Below are positions 25,168 to 34,298 of a DNA stretch of 43,574 bases, in pieces. Location of the stretch: positions 1 to 43,574 of the forward strand of contig NZ_JAOWRF010000152.1 of assembly GCF_025753815.1 (NCBI RefSeq), read 5' to 3'. The notes beneath the pieces were generated by a model. That model did not search any database. It was not told the DNA's origin and saw nothing but the letters and a program-made list of their open reading frames with translations. Positions within the stretch are counted from its first letter, which is position 1; the number at the start of each line of letters is the position of its first letter. The translations under genes and the position numbers were made by a program. Source of the DNA: Plectonema radiosum NIES-515 (GTDB lineage Bacteria > Cyanobacteriota > Cyanobacteriia > Cyanobacteriales > Nostocaceae).

Positions 25168-25866
25168 TCAGGAATGAGCGCAAAAACTCTCTAAAACTCT
25201 TATCCCTTGGCGTCCTTGGCGCCCTTGGCGGTTCGTTATTTTTTCTCGCACAACATGGGGCGCCGCAACCTGCAAACTCATCTCCTCGCACCTCACCGTT
25301 AAAAAAGGCTGACCTAAATTAATCCCCGCAAAAGGACTTTCAGCAGGAACTTCTAACCTAGAGCCAATCAAACCCAAGCGAGACTCAAATTGGGCGCCAA
25401 ACATCAACAAATCATGACCCATCGTACTAAAAGCAGAACCGCCTAACCACTGTCGCCAAGCCAAGCTTTGTTGCTTATATTCAAGACTACATAAAATCTT
25501 CTTACCCTGACGAACAATAACACGTTTATGATCTTCCCAGGTAAACTCAGCCATTTCCTTTGGAAGTCCCCAAATCTCTCGACCACCAGCCACAGAATCA
25601 GGATTATCTACATAAATATGCGAAACCCAACCACCGAATTTACCTTGATAACTAACCATTGCGGGGGCGACAATTAACTCACTGTATTCCAACACCGAAC
25701 CCGCACCGTAATCAGATACATATACCACACTTAAAGTTTTCCCAGGCAATACAGAAATAATATTTAACTCAGAGGGGATAAGCGATCGCACTTTGTCAAC
25801 ATCGACTAAATGCACAGTTGAGATAGCGTAGCCTTTTAGCATCCAAGGTGCTTGTGGATATCCCAC
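25168..25866 (-). CDS. Acetoacetate decarboxylase family protein with repeat-encoded tail
   Basis: 232 aa member of the acetoacetate decarboxylase-like (ADC) family, typically annotated only by family in cyanobacteria. Visible marks: PWMLKGYAISTVHLVDVDKV, LSVVYVSDYGAGSVLEYSEL, and the motif GREIWGLPKEMAEFTWE (about 97-113). The Lys in LPKE may be the Schiff-base residue. The last ~20 residues (NRQGRQGRQGIRVLESFCAHS) come from a CCTTGGCG-type short tandem repeat, so the original C-terminus was replaced or extended. Function is unproven; it could act on a small keto-acid. It precedes rnz on the same strand. Confidence 0.75.
   Translation of the reverse strand: MGYPQAPWMLKGYAISTVHLVDVDKVRSLIPSELNIISVLPGKTLSVVYVSDYGAGSVLEYSELIVAPAMVSYQGKFGGWVSHIYVDNPDSVAGGREIWGLPKEMAEFTWEDHKRVIVRQGKKILCSLEYKQQSLAWRQWLGGSAFSTMGHDLLMFGAQFESRLGLIGSRLEVPAESPFAGINLGQPFLTVRCEEMSLQVAAPHVVREKITNRQGRQGRQGIRVLESFCAHS
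25190..25235. repeat. CCTTGGCG short repeats forming the ADC-family C-terminus
   Basis: Several CTTGGCG(C/T)C units in tandem. The frame reads (RQG)n on the minus strand. Related repeats (GGGGACTGGGGA type) lie just downstream at 25132-25160. Confidence 0.7.
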
Positions 25867-25952
25867 TTTTTCTCTCCTTCTTTCCTTTGCGTCTCTGCGG
25901 CTTTGCGTGAGCTTTTCATACTTCTAACCATGAATTAATTAACAAATAAAAA

Positions 25953-25984
25953 TAACCACCCAAGGATAGACCTTGGATGGTTTT
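25953..25984 (-). terminator. Intrinsic terminator of dnaK
   Basis: On the minus strand AACCATCCAAGG-TCTAT-CCTTGGGTGGTT, followed by ATTTTTATTT. Near-perfect 12-bp stem, 19 bp after the dnaK stop. Confidence 0.85.
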
Positions 25985-26002
25985 GTTATTAGCGATTAGC
26001 TA

Positions 26003-27910
26003 TTACTTAGATTCAGTGAAATCAGCATCAATCACATCATCACCGCTGCCGCTACCAGAAGAGGTAGAACCAGCGCCATCTTGAGGTTCAGCACCTCCAG
26101 TAGCACCACCACCTTGTTGATAAAGATTACTACCAACAGCAAATAGCGCTTGTTGTAATTCTGGCATCAGCTTCTTGATTTGCTCGTCGTCTTCTTTAGA
26201 GACAGCATCTCGCAAGTCTTTTACCAAACCTTCAACTTTGGTTTTGTCAGCTTCGGGAACTTTATCGCCTAATTCTTGCAACTGCTTCTCAGCTTGGTAT
26301 GACAACGAATCGGCTTGGTTCTTGCGTTCAATTTTCTCACGACGGTCTTTGTCAGTAGAAGCATTTTGTTCAGCTTCTCTGACCATCCGCTCAACATCGG
26401 TTTTGTCGAGGGTAGAAGCGCCTGTAATGCTGATAGACTGCTCCTTACCAGTGCCTTTGTCTTTAGCGGTAACGTTGAGAATACCGTTAGCATCAATGTC
26501 AAAGGTAACTTCAATTTGAGGTACACCGCGAGGTGCTGGGGGAATACCATCAAGTCGGAAGGTTCCCAAACTCTTATTATCGTTGGACATCTCCCGTTCC
26601 CCTTGGAGGACGTGAATTTCCACGTTGGTTTGACCATCCACGGCAGTAGAGAAGACTTCCGATTTCTTGGTAGGAATGGTGGTGTTGCGAGGGATAATCT
26701 TAGTCATCACACCGCCTAAGGTTTCTACACCCAAAGACAAAGGTGATACATCTAACAACAGAATGCCCGTGACATCACCAGCAAGCACACCCGCTTGAAT
26801 AGCAGCACCAACGGCTACAACTTCATCGGGGTTAACGGTTTGGTTAGGTTCTTTACCCAAAACAGTTTTCACCACCTGTTGCACGGCGGGAATGCGGGTA
26901 GAACCACCAACTAAGACGACTTCATCAATATCGGTTTTGCTTAATTTAGCATCACGCAGCGCATTTTCAACAGGAATGCGGCAGCGATCGATTAAGTCGG
27001 AACACAGTTCTTCAAACTTAGCGCGAGTCAACGTCATCTCCAGGTGCTTGGGACCATCCTGGGTAGCGGTGATAAATGGCAAGTTGATTTCTGCTTGGCT
27101 GACGCTAGAAAGTTCAATTTTTGCCTTTTCTGCGGCTTCTGTCAAACGTTGTAAAGCTTGTCTGTCTTTACGGAGTTCGACACCTTCGTCTTTTTTGAAT
27201 TGGTCGGCTAAATAGTCAACGATTTTTTTATCGAAGTCGTCACCACCAAGGTGAGTATCACCAGATGTCGCTAGTACTTCAAATACACCGTCACCCACTT
27301 CCAGGACAGACACGTCGAAAGTACCACCACCAAGGTCAAATACTAAAATGGTTTCGTTACTTTTTTTGTCAAATCCGTATGCTAGTGAAGCTGCGGTAGG
27401 TTCGTTGATAATCCGCAGAACTTCGACCCCGGCAATTTTACCAGCATCTTTGGTGGCTTGGCGTTGCGAGTCGTTGAAGTAAGCGGGAACGGTAATTACA
27501 GCTTGGGTGACAGTTTCACCAAGATATTTACTTGCGTCTTCAACTAGTTTGCGAAGAACTTGGGCAGAAATTTCTTCTGGTGCAAATGCTTTGTTCAGTC
27601 CGGGACATTCTATTTTGACGTTGCCGCTGCTGCTGACGATTTTGTAAGAAACTTCAGTAGTTTCTTTGGTTACTTCGTCGTAACGGCGTCCGATGAAGCG
27701 TTTCACCGAGTAAAAGGTGTTTTCCGGGTTCATCACCGCTTGACGCTTGGCAATTTGTCCAACCAAGCGATCGCCATTTTTGGCAAATGCTACCACACTA
27801 GGCGTTGTCCGAAATCCTTCTGCGTTGGCAATAACTGTGGGTTTACCACCTTCCATCACTGCGACGCAGGAGTTTGTCGTACCTAAGTCAATTCCTACTA
27901 CTTTTGCCAT
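26003..27910 (-). CDS. dnaK: Molecular chaperone DnaK (Hsp70)
   Basis: 635 aa ATP-dependent chaperone. The N-terminal ATPase domain has [19 protein letters not shown] (4-22), [33 protein letters not shown] and [14 protein letters not shown]. The substrate-binding domain has [17 protein letters not shown] and GERE; the lid ends in the bacterial-type acidic tail DVIDADF. All elements are present, and the length is typical of the cyanobacterial DnaK2 type. It sits alone rather than in a dnaK-grpE-dnaJ operon, as is common in cyanobacteria. The start codon is the only ATG preceding the conserved motif. Confidence 0.96.
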   Translation of the reverse strand: MAKVVGIDLGTTNSCVAVMEGGKPTVIANAEGFRTTPSVVAFAKNGDRLVGQIAKRQAVMNPENTFYSVKRFIGRRYDEVTKETTEVSYKIVSSSGNVKIECPGLNKAFAPEEISAQVLRKLVEDASKYLGETVTQAVITVPAYFNDSQRQATKDAGKIAGVEVLRIINEPTAASLAYGFDKKSNETILVFDLGGGTFDVSVLEVGDGVFEVLATSGDTHLGGDDFDKKIVDYLADQFKKDEGVELRKDRQALQRLTEAAEKAKIELSSVSQAEINLPFITATQDGPKHLEMTLTRAKFEELCSDLIDRCRIPVENALRDAKLSKTDIDEVVLVGGSTRIPAVQQVVKTVLGKEPNQTVNPDEVVAVGAAIQAGVLAGDVTGILLLDVSPLSLGVETLGGVMTKIIPRNTTIPTKKSEVFSTAVDGQTNVEIHVLQGEREMSNDNKSLGTFRLDGIPPAPRGVPQIEVTFDIDANGILNVTAKDKGTGKEQSISITGASTLDKTDVERMVREAEQNASTDKDRREKIERKNQADSLSYQAEKQLQELGDKVPEADKTKVEGLVKDLRDAVSKEDDEQIKKLMPELQQALFAVGSNLYQQGGGATGGAEPQDGAGSTSSGSGSGDDVIDADFTESK

Positions 27911-28358
27911 TTTAAGTGCTGGCTCCGTATAACTACAAACGAATGAAAATGAATGGGAGAATTAGTACTAAATTTTGAACCAACTGGGTTAAGAGAACAG
28001 CTAGTTCAGCATGAATACCTTTTTTTGGGAATCCTTGGGGGTTTTAATCCCAGGCTATGCTGATATATATACTGAGCCTGTGCAGGCAGTCTATGAAGGA
28101 GGGTTTCCCGAACCTTGTTTAGGACGGTTGCTTCAAAGCTGGTCTAATCGGCTCATTGATTTATTTGCTCTCACTTCGTCTAATGTATGAGAATAAGTAC
28201 TTTCAGTAATTAGGGTGAACCGTAACTATCTAGTGGTGTTTGCCGTCTTTAAGTCTGGTTAGGGTTGATTTTTAGTGGTTATTTGCTTTAAACACATATC
28301 GTCACGGTGTTTAAAGGTAAACAATCATGATATTCGCTAGTTATAATCGCCAATATAT
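27911..28358. other. dnaK upstream region
   Basis: Contains the probable dnaK leader with GCCTG-TG-CAGGC and other small palindromes around 28077-28095, and a 9-bp perfect inverted repeat TTTAAACAC (28287-28295) / GTGTTTAAA (28307-28315) that may close the transcript of the kinase remnant. No CIRCE-like element and no gene were seen. Confidence 0.5.
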
Positions 28359-28970
28359 TTACTGTGTGTGAAATTCAGCACTAGGAATAAACCCCGTCTC
28401 TTTCAGCAGAAGCCGTAGTTTTGCGCGATCGAGTTTCGTGTCCTTGTTGTTATTTCCCCACATATCAGCAAAGAAGTCTTGCATCAGCGTAATGATGCTG
28501 CGGTATTTGACGATGCTGGCAACATAGAACTCGTCTAACTTCATCACCCCGTCAGCATGTATCTGCTCAATGTTGTCGAGTAATATCGACCCCACCTCAT
28601 AAGGCTGTAAGCCTTCTTTTATGCCATATTTTTCCATTATCCTGCGTTTATCGTTCTCCGAACATGAATAATAGGACGGTCGAATCAGGTGTCCAAAATT
28701 CCGCAGGACTTCTCCGTAGTCGTAAAATGTGTTCTGCTCAAAGAAAGACTCTTCATCTGAAGTCAAGGCAAAGCTCTTGTCAAGTACCAAACCAAAATCG
28801 GTCAAATATATCTGCTCACCGTCGGTCAGGACGTTGCGAAAATGCGCGTCGAAGTGGATGATTTTCTTCGTCCTCAAAAAGTCAATCGTCGTGCGTAAGT
28901 CATCCAGGGGTTTCTGGAGTTTGTTGGGATTTTCTTGCAGCCATGTTTCCAGAATATGCGGTATGTACTC

Positions 28971-29432
28971 TTTGACACTCCCCGCGATAAATCGACGGGG
29001 ATTCTTGGTTCAACGAGACCACTTAAACTAGGTTCCTTACGTTACCTAGCCCAGAGGTGGGACTCTCCCCAAGCGTAACTTTGGGTATGCCCTACCCTAG
29101 TTGCATTGCTGCAAGTTCTGTTTAACTGAAACGATTTGTTTCAAAATTCACCAGTCGTCTAGTTCCTATGAATCTTTTACCTACTGCTAGGAGGAAACTA
29201 GAACAATGCAGTAGAACCAACAAGATTCAATTGTCAAGGTACAGATTGCTGTTAAGCAGTTAGGTTTTTATACAGGTTGATTACCCTTCCTGTTAAAAAT
29301 AAGATAACACAAAATCAACCGGGGGATAAATCCCCCGCACGGCTTTCCCGTCCCGTCTTAAAAGACATTAAAACCTAAAAACCCAAAAAGTTTTTAGGTT
29401 TTAATTTCGGGGTTTTCAGCTAAAAGTGTTAT
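28971..29432 (-). mobile_element. Non-autonomous IS200/IS605-type element inside the kinase gene
   Basis: About 462 bp between two kinase fragments whose protein sequences join cleanly (NYELVLF + EYIPHIL). Read on the minus strand, the left part has a perfect 16-bp stem (29367-29405), then GTCTTTTAAGAC, GGGACGGGAAAGCC and the palindrome GGGGGATTTATCCCCC. The right part ends with the hairpin CCCCGTCGATTTATCGCGGGG (28980-29000) and GTGTCAA, as in the ends of cyanobacterial IS605/TnpB elements. There are no long direct repeats at the edges, as expected for this single-strand transposition family. The interior encodes neither TnpA nor TnpB. Exact ends are uncertain by a few bases. Confidence 0.72.
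28974..29142 (-). ncRNA. omegaRNA-like structured right end
   Basis: The transcript sense is minus. Pairing blocks in order are GAAAC-AAATC-GTTTC (29142-29128), a long stem AACTAGG (29102-29096) / CCTAGTT (29032-29026) enclosing TTACG / CGTAA and hairpins around GGGCATACCC and GAGAGTCCCACCTC, and then the terminal CCCCG...CGGGG hairpin. TnpB guide RNAs (omegaRNAs) have this layout, with the guide lying just beyond the element end. Here that would be kinase sequence starting near 28970. TnpB itself is absent. The call is by analogy and needs a covariance or structural comparison. Confidence 0.5.
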
Positions 29433-30052
29433 AAACAGAACCAACTCATAGTTGGCGATCGCTCGAGCCAACACACAATTCCTAACGTTCTCACTATTGC
29501 CCCAAGATTCCACATATCCTTGTAGATGCTTTATCTTTGCATCCGTCCGTTGCCAAGAGAAGGGAATAATCCGATAATGGTACATCAGTGGGAAGGTGGC
29601 GATCGCCCCCTCTAATACCCAGTTGGTTGTCTTGATATGGGTCACGAGTTCGCGGAAGACCCCAAAACTAGTGGAACCTAAGTTGTAATTACAGTAAGTC
29701 GGCAGAACAAATTGTCATATTCGAGGTTCGTCATTGGAACCCGTTTCACAAAGACCTTAGATTCTCCAAGAACGATAACGTGATTTATTCCCCAACCTGT
29801 GCTTGACTCATTCGACTCACTATTGTCAAACAGAAAATGCAATTGTGCATTATCCAACTCAGCAATTTGTGAACTAAGTTTGAAGTATTTATTTCTTCTA
29901 AGTTCAATATGATTCTTCGCCATTTTCTGCGTCCAGCCACAGCATGAAAAACCACATAAATATGATAACAGCCGCGCTACACTTAATATCTCTAAGCTAC
30001 AACAATAGATAAATACAGTTAAATATTTACCTTTTGAAATTAAGAATTGTTT

Positions 30053-31099
30053 ATGCTATCTCCCGAACTCAAAGCTAGACTTTCAACACCCCTAAAAATT
30101 GGCTCCCTTGAGGTCAATAGCCGCGTTTTACAGTCGCCTTTGTCTGGGGTGACAGATTTGGTGTTTCGCCGTTTGGTGCGTCGTTATGCGCCAGAATCGA
30201 TGATGTATACGGAGATGGTGAATGCTACGGGGTTGCACTATGTCAAGCAACTGCCGAAAATTATGGAGGTAGACCCCAACGAACGACCAATCAGCGTTCA
30301 ACTATTTGATTGTCGTCCGGATTTTCTCGCAGAAGCAGCGATAAAAGCGGTACAAGAAGGCGCTGATACTGTTGATATCAACATGGGTTGCCCGGTAAAT
30401 AAAATTACTAAGAATGGTGGTGGTTCTTCGCTGTTGCGTCAACCAGATGTGGCTGAGGCAATTGTCCGGGAAGTGGTGAAGGCAGTAAATGTACCAGTGA
30501 CGGTGAAAACACGCATCGGCTGGAATGACCAGGAAATCACGATTCTTGATTTTGCCAAACGCATGGAGGACGCAGGAGCGCAAATGATTACGGTGCATGG
30601 ACGCACCCGCGCTCAAGGTTACAATGGTAACGCTCGCTGGGAATGGATTGCGCGTGTGAAAGAGGTGCTTTCTATACCCGTGATTGGGAATGGCGATATT
30701 TTCTCGGTGGAAGCTGCGGTACGTTGCTTGGAAGAAACTGGTGCCGATGGGGTAATGTGTTCACGGGGGACTTTGGGCTATCCGTTTTTGGTGGGAGAAG
30801 TCGATCACTTCCTGAAAACGGGGGAATTATTAGCGACACCGACGCCAATTCAACGTTTGGAATGTGCTAGGGAACATTTACAAGCGTTGTATGAATATAA
30901 AGGCGATCGCGGTGTGCGTCAGGCACGCAAGCATATGACATGGTATGCTAAAAACTTCGCCGGTGCTGCTGATTTACGCGGACAGTTGAGTGTGGTTGAC
31001 AAAGTGCAGCACGGTTTAGATTTGATTGACCGGGCAATTGAGAAACTGGCTAATGGTTATGAAGTTATTGAAGAAAAGAGAATCGCGATCGCACAATGA
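30053..31099 (+). CDS. dus: tRNA-dihydrouridine synthase
   Basis: About 348 aa FMN enzyme reducing uridine to dihydrouridine in tRNA D-loops. TIM-barrel motifs are in order: LQSPLSGVTDLVFRRLVRRY (about 26-45, FMN site), the catalytic cysteine in INMGCPVNKI (about Cys113), VTVKTRIGW (about 144-152), ITVHGRTRAQGY and PVIGNGDI, then DGVMCSRGTLGYPFL. Length is normal for DusB-like enzymes. ATG 30053 is preferred over a TTG two codons upstream. The C-terminus ends shortly before an inverted repeat. Confidence 0.92.
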   Translation: MLSPELKARLSTPLKIGSLEVNSRVLQSPLSGVTDLVFRRLVRRYAPESMMYTEMVNATGLHYVKQLPKIMEVDPNERPISVQLFDCRPDFLAEAAIKAVQEGADTVDINMGCPVNKITKNGGGSSLLRQPDVAEAIVREVVKAVNVPVTVKTRIGWNDQEITILDFAKRMEDAGAQMITVHGRTRAQGYNGNARWEWIARVKEVLSIPVIGNGDIFSVEAAVRCLEETGADGVMCSRGTLGYPFLVGEVDHFLKTGELLATPTPIQRLECAREHLQALYEYKGDRGVRQARKHMTWYAKNFAGAADLRGQLSVVDKVQHGLDLIDRAIEKLANGYEVIEEKRIAIAQ

Positions 31100-31101
31100 A
31101 A

Positions 31102-31259
31102 AAGAGGGGGAAAGGGTAAAGGGAAAGGGGAAAAGGGTAAGAAATATAGAGTTATAGTGAATAAATCCGTATTTTATTTCCGTACCAATCATAGGCAGAT
31201 GCTCCACCCAGGTCCGACACCAAGACCGCACTGCCTCCCCTTTAACCTTTCCCCCTCTT
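31102..31259. repeat. Element with 21-bp inverted ends between convergent genes
   Basis: AAGAGGGGGAAAGGGTAAAG (31102-31121) matches the complement of 31240-31259 with one mismatch; the ends extend to 21 bp. The 158-bp unit lies between dus (plus) and the secreted-protein gene (minus). It could be a MITE-like insertion or a shared terminator region. Confidence 0.65.
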
Positions 31260-31269
31260 AAAAAACCCC

Positions 31270-32850
31270 TTACTGATAAGTTTTGCGAATTTGATTCCAG
31301 GCTTTGACAACTGCCTGTAGATTCTTGGGTAGGTTATTTTGAGACACATCGTTGTAGCGAACTGTAGTATCATCGCTGGTGAGTGTGTAGGTGATATAAT
31401 CAGCAGAACCCTTGGTTGCTGGGTAACTTAGATTTTCTAATTCCCTGAATCTATGGTCTTTGAGCAGTTGTTGAAACTCTCGCACCTTTTGCTTAGAAAC
31501 CTGCCAAACTCGACGCTCGGAATCATTCGCATCACCAATGGAGTATTGCATCAAACGCCCATCACTAAGCAGAATAGTTTCGTAGGTTTTGCCGATCAAG
31601 CCACCGCTATAAATTTGTCGAAAAACCACATTGCGATCTAATTGTGGTGGTAACTCCCTTAGAGGAATAGGTAAAGGTTTAATTTCATCAGGAATTTGGT
31701 TAGCGATCGCAATATTGCGAATATCATTCCAAGCTTTGACGACTGTCTGCAAATCCTTAGGCAGATCCCACTGCGAAACATCGTTATACTGAATTGTACC
31801 TTCTTTGGTGGTAACAGTGTAGGTGATGTAATCCCCAGAACCTTTTGTTGCTGGGTAATTCAGATTCTGGTATTCACTCAATTTATTCTTTTCTAACAAT
31901 CGCTGAAATTGTCGCATTTGTTCGGGAGAAACCTGCCATACTTGACGTTTTGAATCGTTAGCATCACCCATCTGATAGCGCATCAAATGTCCGTCATTCA
32001 ACAATACAGTTTCGTAGGTTCTCGCAAACAAGCCACCATTGGAGATTTGCCGAAAAATAACATTCTTATTCAAAGCAGGTGGTAACTCACTTGTGGGAAT
32101 CGTTATCGGTGTAATTCCGTTGTCAGCAATTTCGCTATTTTTTTCATTTAGCCTAAGTGCAGAACCAGATGCATTGGTATGATAAACTAAACTTTGGTCA
32201 ACTGCGCCTACAACTACCTTCCAACCGTTAGCGATCGCCTGAGTACAAACCTCATCAGGACGCGGTAGATTCAAACAATTATTATTCCAAGTGCGCTGTT
32301 TCACCTGAACGATATTTAATTGAGAAATCGGCAGATTCAAACGTTGGGATGCAGCTTGGAAAACAGCATTTTTCAGTGATTCTGGTAATTTTGTTTCGGA
32401 GTTTCTCCCAGTCTGGGTAGAAGCTATTCGTAACAAACGTCCGTTACTATTGGTGTGATAAACCCATTTTTGTTTACCGTCAGACACCACAACCTTCCAA
32501 CCAGGAACTAACGCTTGGGTGCAGATTTCATCAGGTTGAGATACTCCCAAGCAACCATTATTCCAAGTTCGTGGAGTGGATTCAACAATTTCCAATTCTT
32601 TGAGCGAAATTTGCGATCTTTTTGATGCATCTTGCAGCACTGCTGCTTTGACTCGACGTGGCAAGTTGTTTGTTCTCAGATTTTCTTTAATGAATTCATT
32701 TGTGCTTTCTGGCATTAAATTCCCAGGCGCTGCGGTAGCATTCTTGATGAGGGTGAAATTGCTACCAATCGACAAAAAGCCAGTCAAAATTAAAGCGGTG
32801 AAAATTCGCGCTCTTTTTGTGGTAAGATAAACCTTGATGATTGTTTTCAT
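31270..32850 (-). CDS. Secreted protein with two duplicated domains, function unknown
   Basis: 526 aa. The N-terminus has a positively charged stretch and a hydrophobic segment ending ATAAPG (about 10-43), a signal peptide. Two internal duplications are visible. Residues about 64-140 and 150-225 share a unit with RTWNN.CL...PDE.CTQA...GWKVVV...VYHTN, including a conserved cysteine pair. Residues about 265-390 and 405-524 share a unit with N.VFRQI..GGL...YET.LL.DG.LM.Y..GDANDS.R.VWQV and PATKGS.DYITYT, ending DLP..LQ.VVKAWN.I. I do not recognise the family and assign no activity; it is probably periplasmic or outer-membrane-associated. The second unit pair, being longer, might be the functional part. 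Confidence 0.7.
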   Translation of the reverse strand: MKTIIKVYLTTKRARIFTALILTGFLSIGSNFTLIKNATAAPGNLMPESTNEFIKENLRTNNLPRRVKAAVLQDASKRSQISLKELEIVESTPRTWNNGCLGVSQPDEICTQALVPGWKVVVSDGKQKWVYHTNSNGRLLRIASTQTGRNSETKLPESLKNAVFQAASQRLNLPISQLNIVQVKQRTWNNNCLNLPRPDEVCTQAIANGWKVVVGAVDQSLVYHTNASGSALRLNEKNSEIADNGITPITIPTSELPPALNKNVIFRQISNGGLFARTYETVLLNDGHLMRYQMGDANDSKRQVWQVSPEQMRQFQRLLEKNKLSEYQNLNYPATKGSGDYITYTVTTKEGTIQYNDVSQWDLPKDLQTVVKAWNDIRNIAIANQIPDEIKPLPIPLRELPPQLDRNVVFRQIYSGGLIGKTYETILLSDGRLMQYSIGDANDSERRVWQVSKQKVREFQQLLKDHRFRELENLSYPATKGSADYITYTLTSDDTTVRYNDVSQNNLPKNLQAVVKAWNQIRKTYQ

Positions 32851-33175
32851 AGCGAGAGTGAAAATTTAGTAGTTAATTAATAGTTATTAGCCAATCATTA
32901 AGCGCTAGTTGAATATTTAATAATTTATAACTAGCGAATAAAGATAAAAAAGTATATTATCCCACAATACAAGTAGCTGGGATTAACTTAACCACTATTT
33001 TCAGTGGTACATGTGAAGACAGACACCGTTATACGGGGTATTAGTTCCTAACTTTTACATTAAATTTATATTTGCCAAATCACATCACCCAATTGACTGA
33101 CCCGGAAGGGTGATTTTGGCGCTTCGACAATCCACTAAAGCTTCAAACGAGCGTTAATTGACTTTGATTAGGATA
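32851..33175. other. Intergenic region with small inverted repeats
   Basis: CGCTAGTT (32903-32910) / AACTAGCG (32929-32936) and ATCACCC (33084-33090) / GGGTGAT (33108-33114) are perfect short inverted repeats. The second may terminate the 33176 gene's transcript, though there is no clear T-run. No gene seen. Confidence 0.45.
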
Positions 33176-33670
33176 TCACGCCGAAAGTGCCGTATGATCG
33201 ACAAAGTGATGATTTGGCGCATCAAATCTAATAGTACTACCTGCCCAGTCTTTTAAATCAGGCGCTAACCAAACTAGCTTTCGCACAATTTCATCATTAA
33301 CCCAGAGCACCACCGGAAAGGGAAACTGTTTTCTCAACTCATCTCGCATGAGATTGGTAGAGATCATAAGTTGATTAATTTCTAGCACCGATTCTAAACC
33401 TCTGACTATCAAAGCTTCGGGTGGTGTAGTGCCCATCGCGTTGATTAAGGGTGTATAAAGTGTCGTAGCACAAGGTGGAATCAGGACTTCTCGGATATCT
33501 GCTGAGGAAAATTCTTTTAACCAGCTGACTATTTGCTGTTGCTTTTTGACATTGCAGGACGCTAACAGTAGTGAAAACTCTCCATCAGACATCATAATTG
33601 CCCGCGTCAGACGAGTAATAGCTGCTGTGTAGTTTGTCGTGCTTTCTTGGTTATTAATTAAGCTAATCAT
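33176..33670 (-). CDS. Hypothetical protein, probably truncated N-terminal domain of a larger cyanobacterial protein
   Basis: 164 aa. The pattern (MMSDGEFSLLLASCNVKKQQ, LESVLEINQLMISTNLMRDE, FPFPVVLWVNDEIVRKLVWLAPDLKDWAGSTIRF) resembles a domain that in cyanobacteria commonly precedes long tetratricopeptide-repeat or NTPase regions. Here the frame stops soon after (DHTALSA), so only this domain remains. The gene has a normal start and its own intergenic space. A MITE-like element lies just upstream. Function unknown. It may be a remnant or a stand-alone version. Confidence 0.55.
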   Translation of the reverse strand: MISLINNQESTTNYTAAITRLTRAIMMSDGEFSLLLASCNVKKQQQIVSWLKEFSSADIREVLIPPCATTLYTPLINAMGTTPPEALIVRGLESVLEINQLMISTNLMRDELRKQFPFPVVLWVNDEIVRKLVWLAPDLKDWAGSTIRFDAPNHHFVDHTALSA

Positions 33671-33685
33671 TGAGAATCCTAAATT

Positions 33686-33935
33686 AAATTTTTAGGACTT
33701 ACGCATTCACATAAATTTGATCTTATGCATAAACCCTTACTTGATTTGCAACAACAGAAGTTAAGTATGAATTCCCCTCTGTATTGAGAATAGGTATAGC
33801 ATCATCAAATTATGCAGTTTTGGAATAGAAATGGAAAAAATTCCCACTATTCTGGTCAGATACTTCAAGCTTGTGAGGGTAGTACCGCTGATCCACATAA
33901 GCGCCTCTTTGTAAAGTAAGTAAGTCCTAATTTTT
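33686..33935. mobile_element. MITE-like element with TTAGGACTTAC inverted ends
   Basis: TTAGGACTTAC (33692-33702) and its exact complement GTAAGTCCTAA (33920-33930) are flanked by A/T runs that extend the pairing. The unit of about 250 bp has no coding capacity. Ends of the type GGACTTACGCA are frequent in cyanobacterial genomes. Confidence 0.65.
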
Positions 33936-34087
33936 ATAATTCAATTGTTATGAGCGGGAAAATTACCTCGGCTTGCGATTCTGACAAGCTGGCGTAATTT
34001 TGATAAACTAATACTACTCGTGATGCTGTTCTTGACTGTGTGGTGTTAGACCCCGCATTTACGAATTTGGAAAGCCTTGATCGCTAA

Positions 34088-34267
34088 ATGTGGTGTATCA
34101 AATTGAGGGGTTTGATAAACGAATTAAAGATAGAATCAGAAAAATTATCCCAACTTCATTATCTACGTCTTGGTCGTCCAGAAAAGTCAGCAGATTTTGG
34201 AGTCTGCCGACAGATAATTGAGAAAGTGGATGTACCACTCGATGTGTTAAGAATCTTCGCACCGTGA
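34088..34267 (+). CDS. Possible small ORF or gene remnant (59 aa)
   Basis: ATG at 34088 opens a 59-codon frame with a protein-like composition (about ELKIESEKLSQLHYLRLG then CRQIIEKVDVPLDVLRIF) ending with TGA at 34265-34267, 31 bp before the next gene. There is no strong ribosome binding site and no recognised family; it may be the tail of a decayed gene. The remaining gap 33936-34087 shows nothing else. Low confidence. Confidence 0.2.
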   Translation: MWCIKLRGLINELKIESEKLSQLHYLRLGRPEKSADFGVCRQIIEKVDVPLDVLRIFAP

Positions 34268-34298
34268 TAGTCGGAGAGTATCAAATTACTGAAAGTAG

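Larger units (their letters stand above)
28359..29923 (-). pseudogene. Broken kinase-like gene (HxDxxxxN/DFG type), frameshifted and split by an IS605-type element
   Basis: Three collinear fragments on the minus strand read as one protein. The N-terminal piece (29923 to about 29703) starts MAKNHIELRRNKYFKLSSQI and holds the likely nucleotide lysine in VFVKRVPMTN. After a frameshift near 29703, the middle piece continues LPTYCNYNLGSTSFGVFREL...THIKTTNWVLEGA and stops at NYELVLF (29433). The C-terminal piece resumes at 28970 with EYIPHILETWLQENP and contains the catalytic loop IHFDAHFRN and LTDFG (Mg-binding DFG), ending at 28359. The pattern is that of small cyanobacterial protein-kinase/APH-fold proteins. 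A 462-bp element separates middle and C-terminal parts. The C-terminal part has TTG or no proper start, so it is unlikely to be expressed usefully. Confidence 0.82.

Noticed and set aside
26175-27932. Several long plus-strand open frames opposite dnaK
   Set aside because: Antisense frames created by the strong codon bias of dnaK; none has family motifs.
28980-29000. CCCCGCG...CGGGG hairpin read as a terminator of the kinase fragment
   Set aside because: No T-run; its position at the edge of the insertion and its sequence fit an IS605-type right end better.
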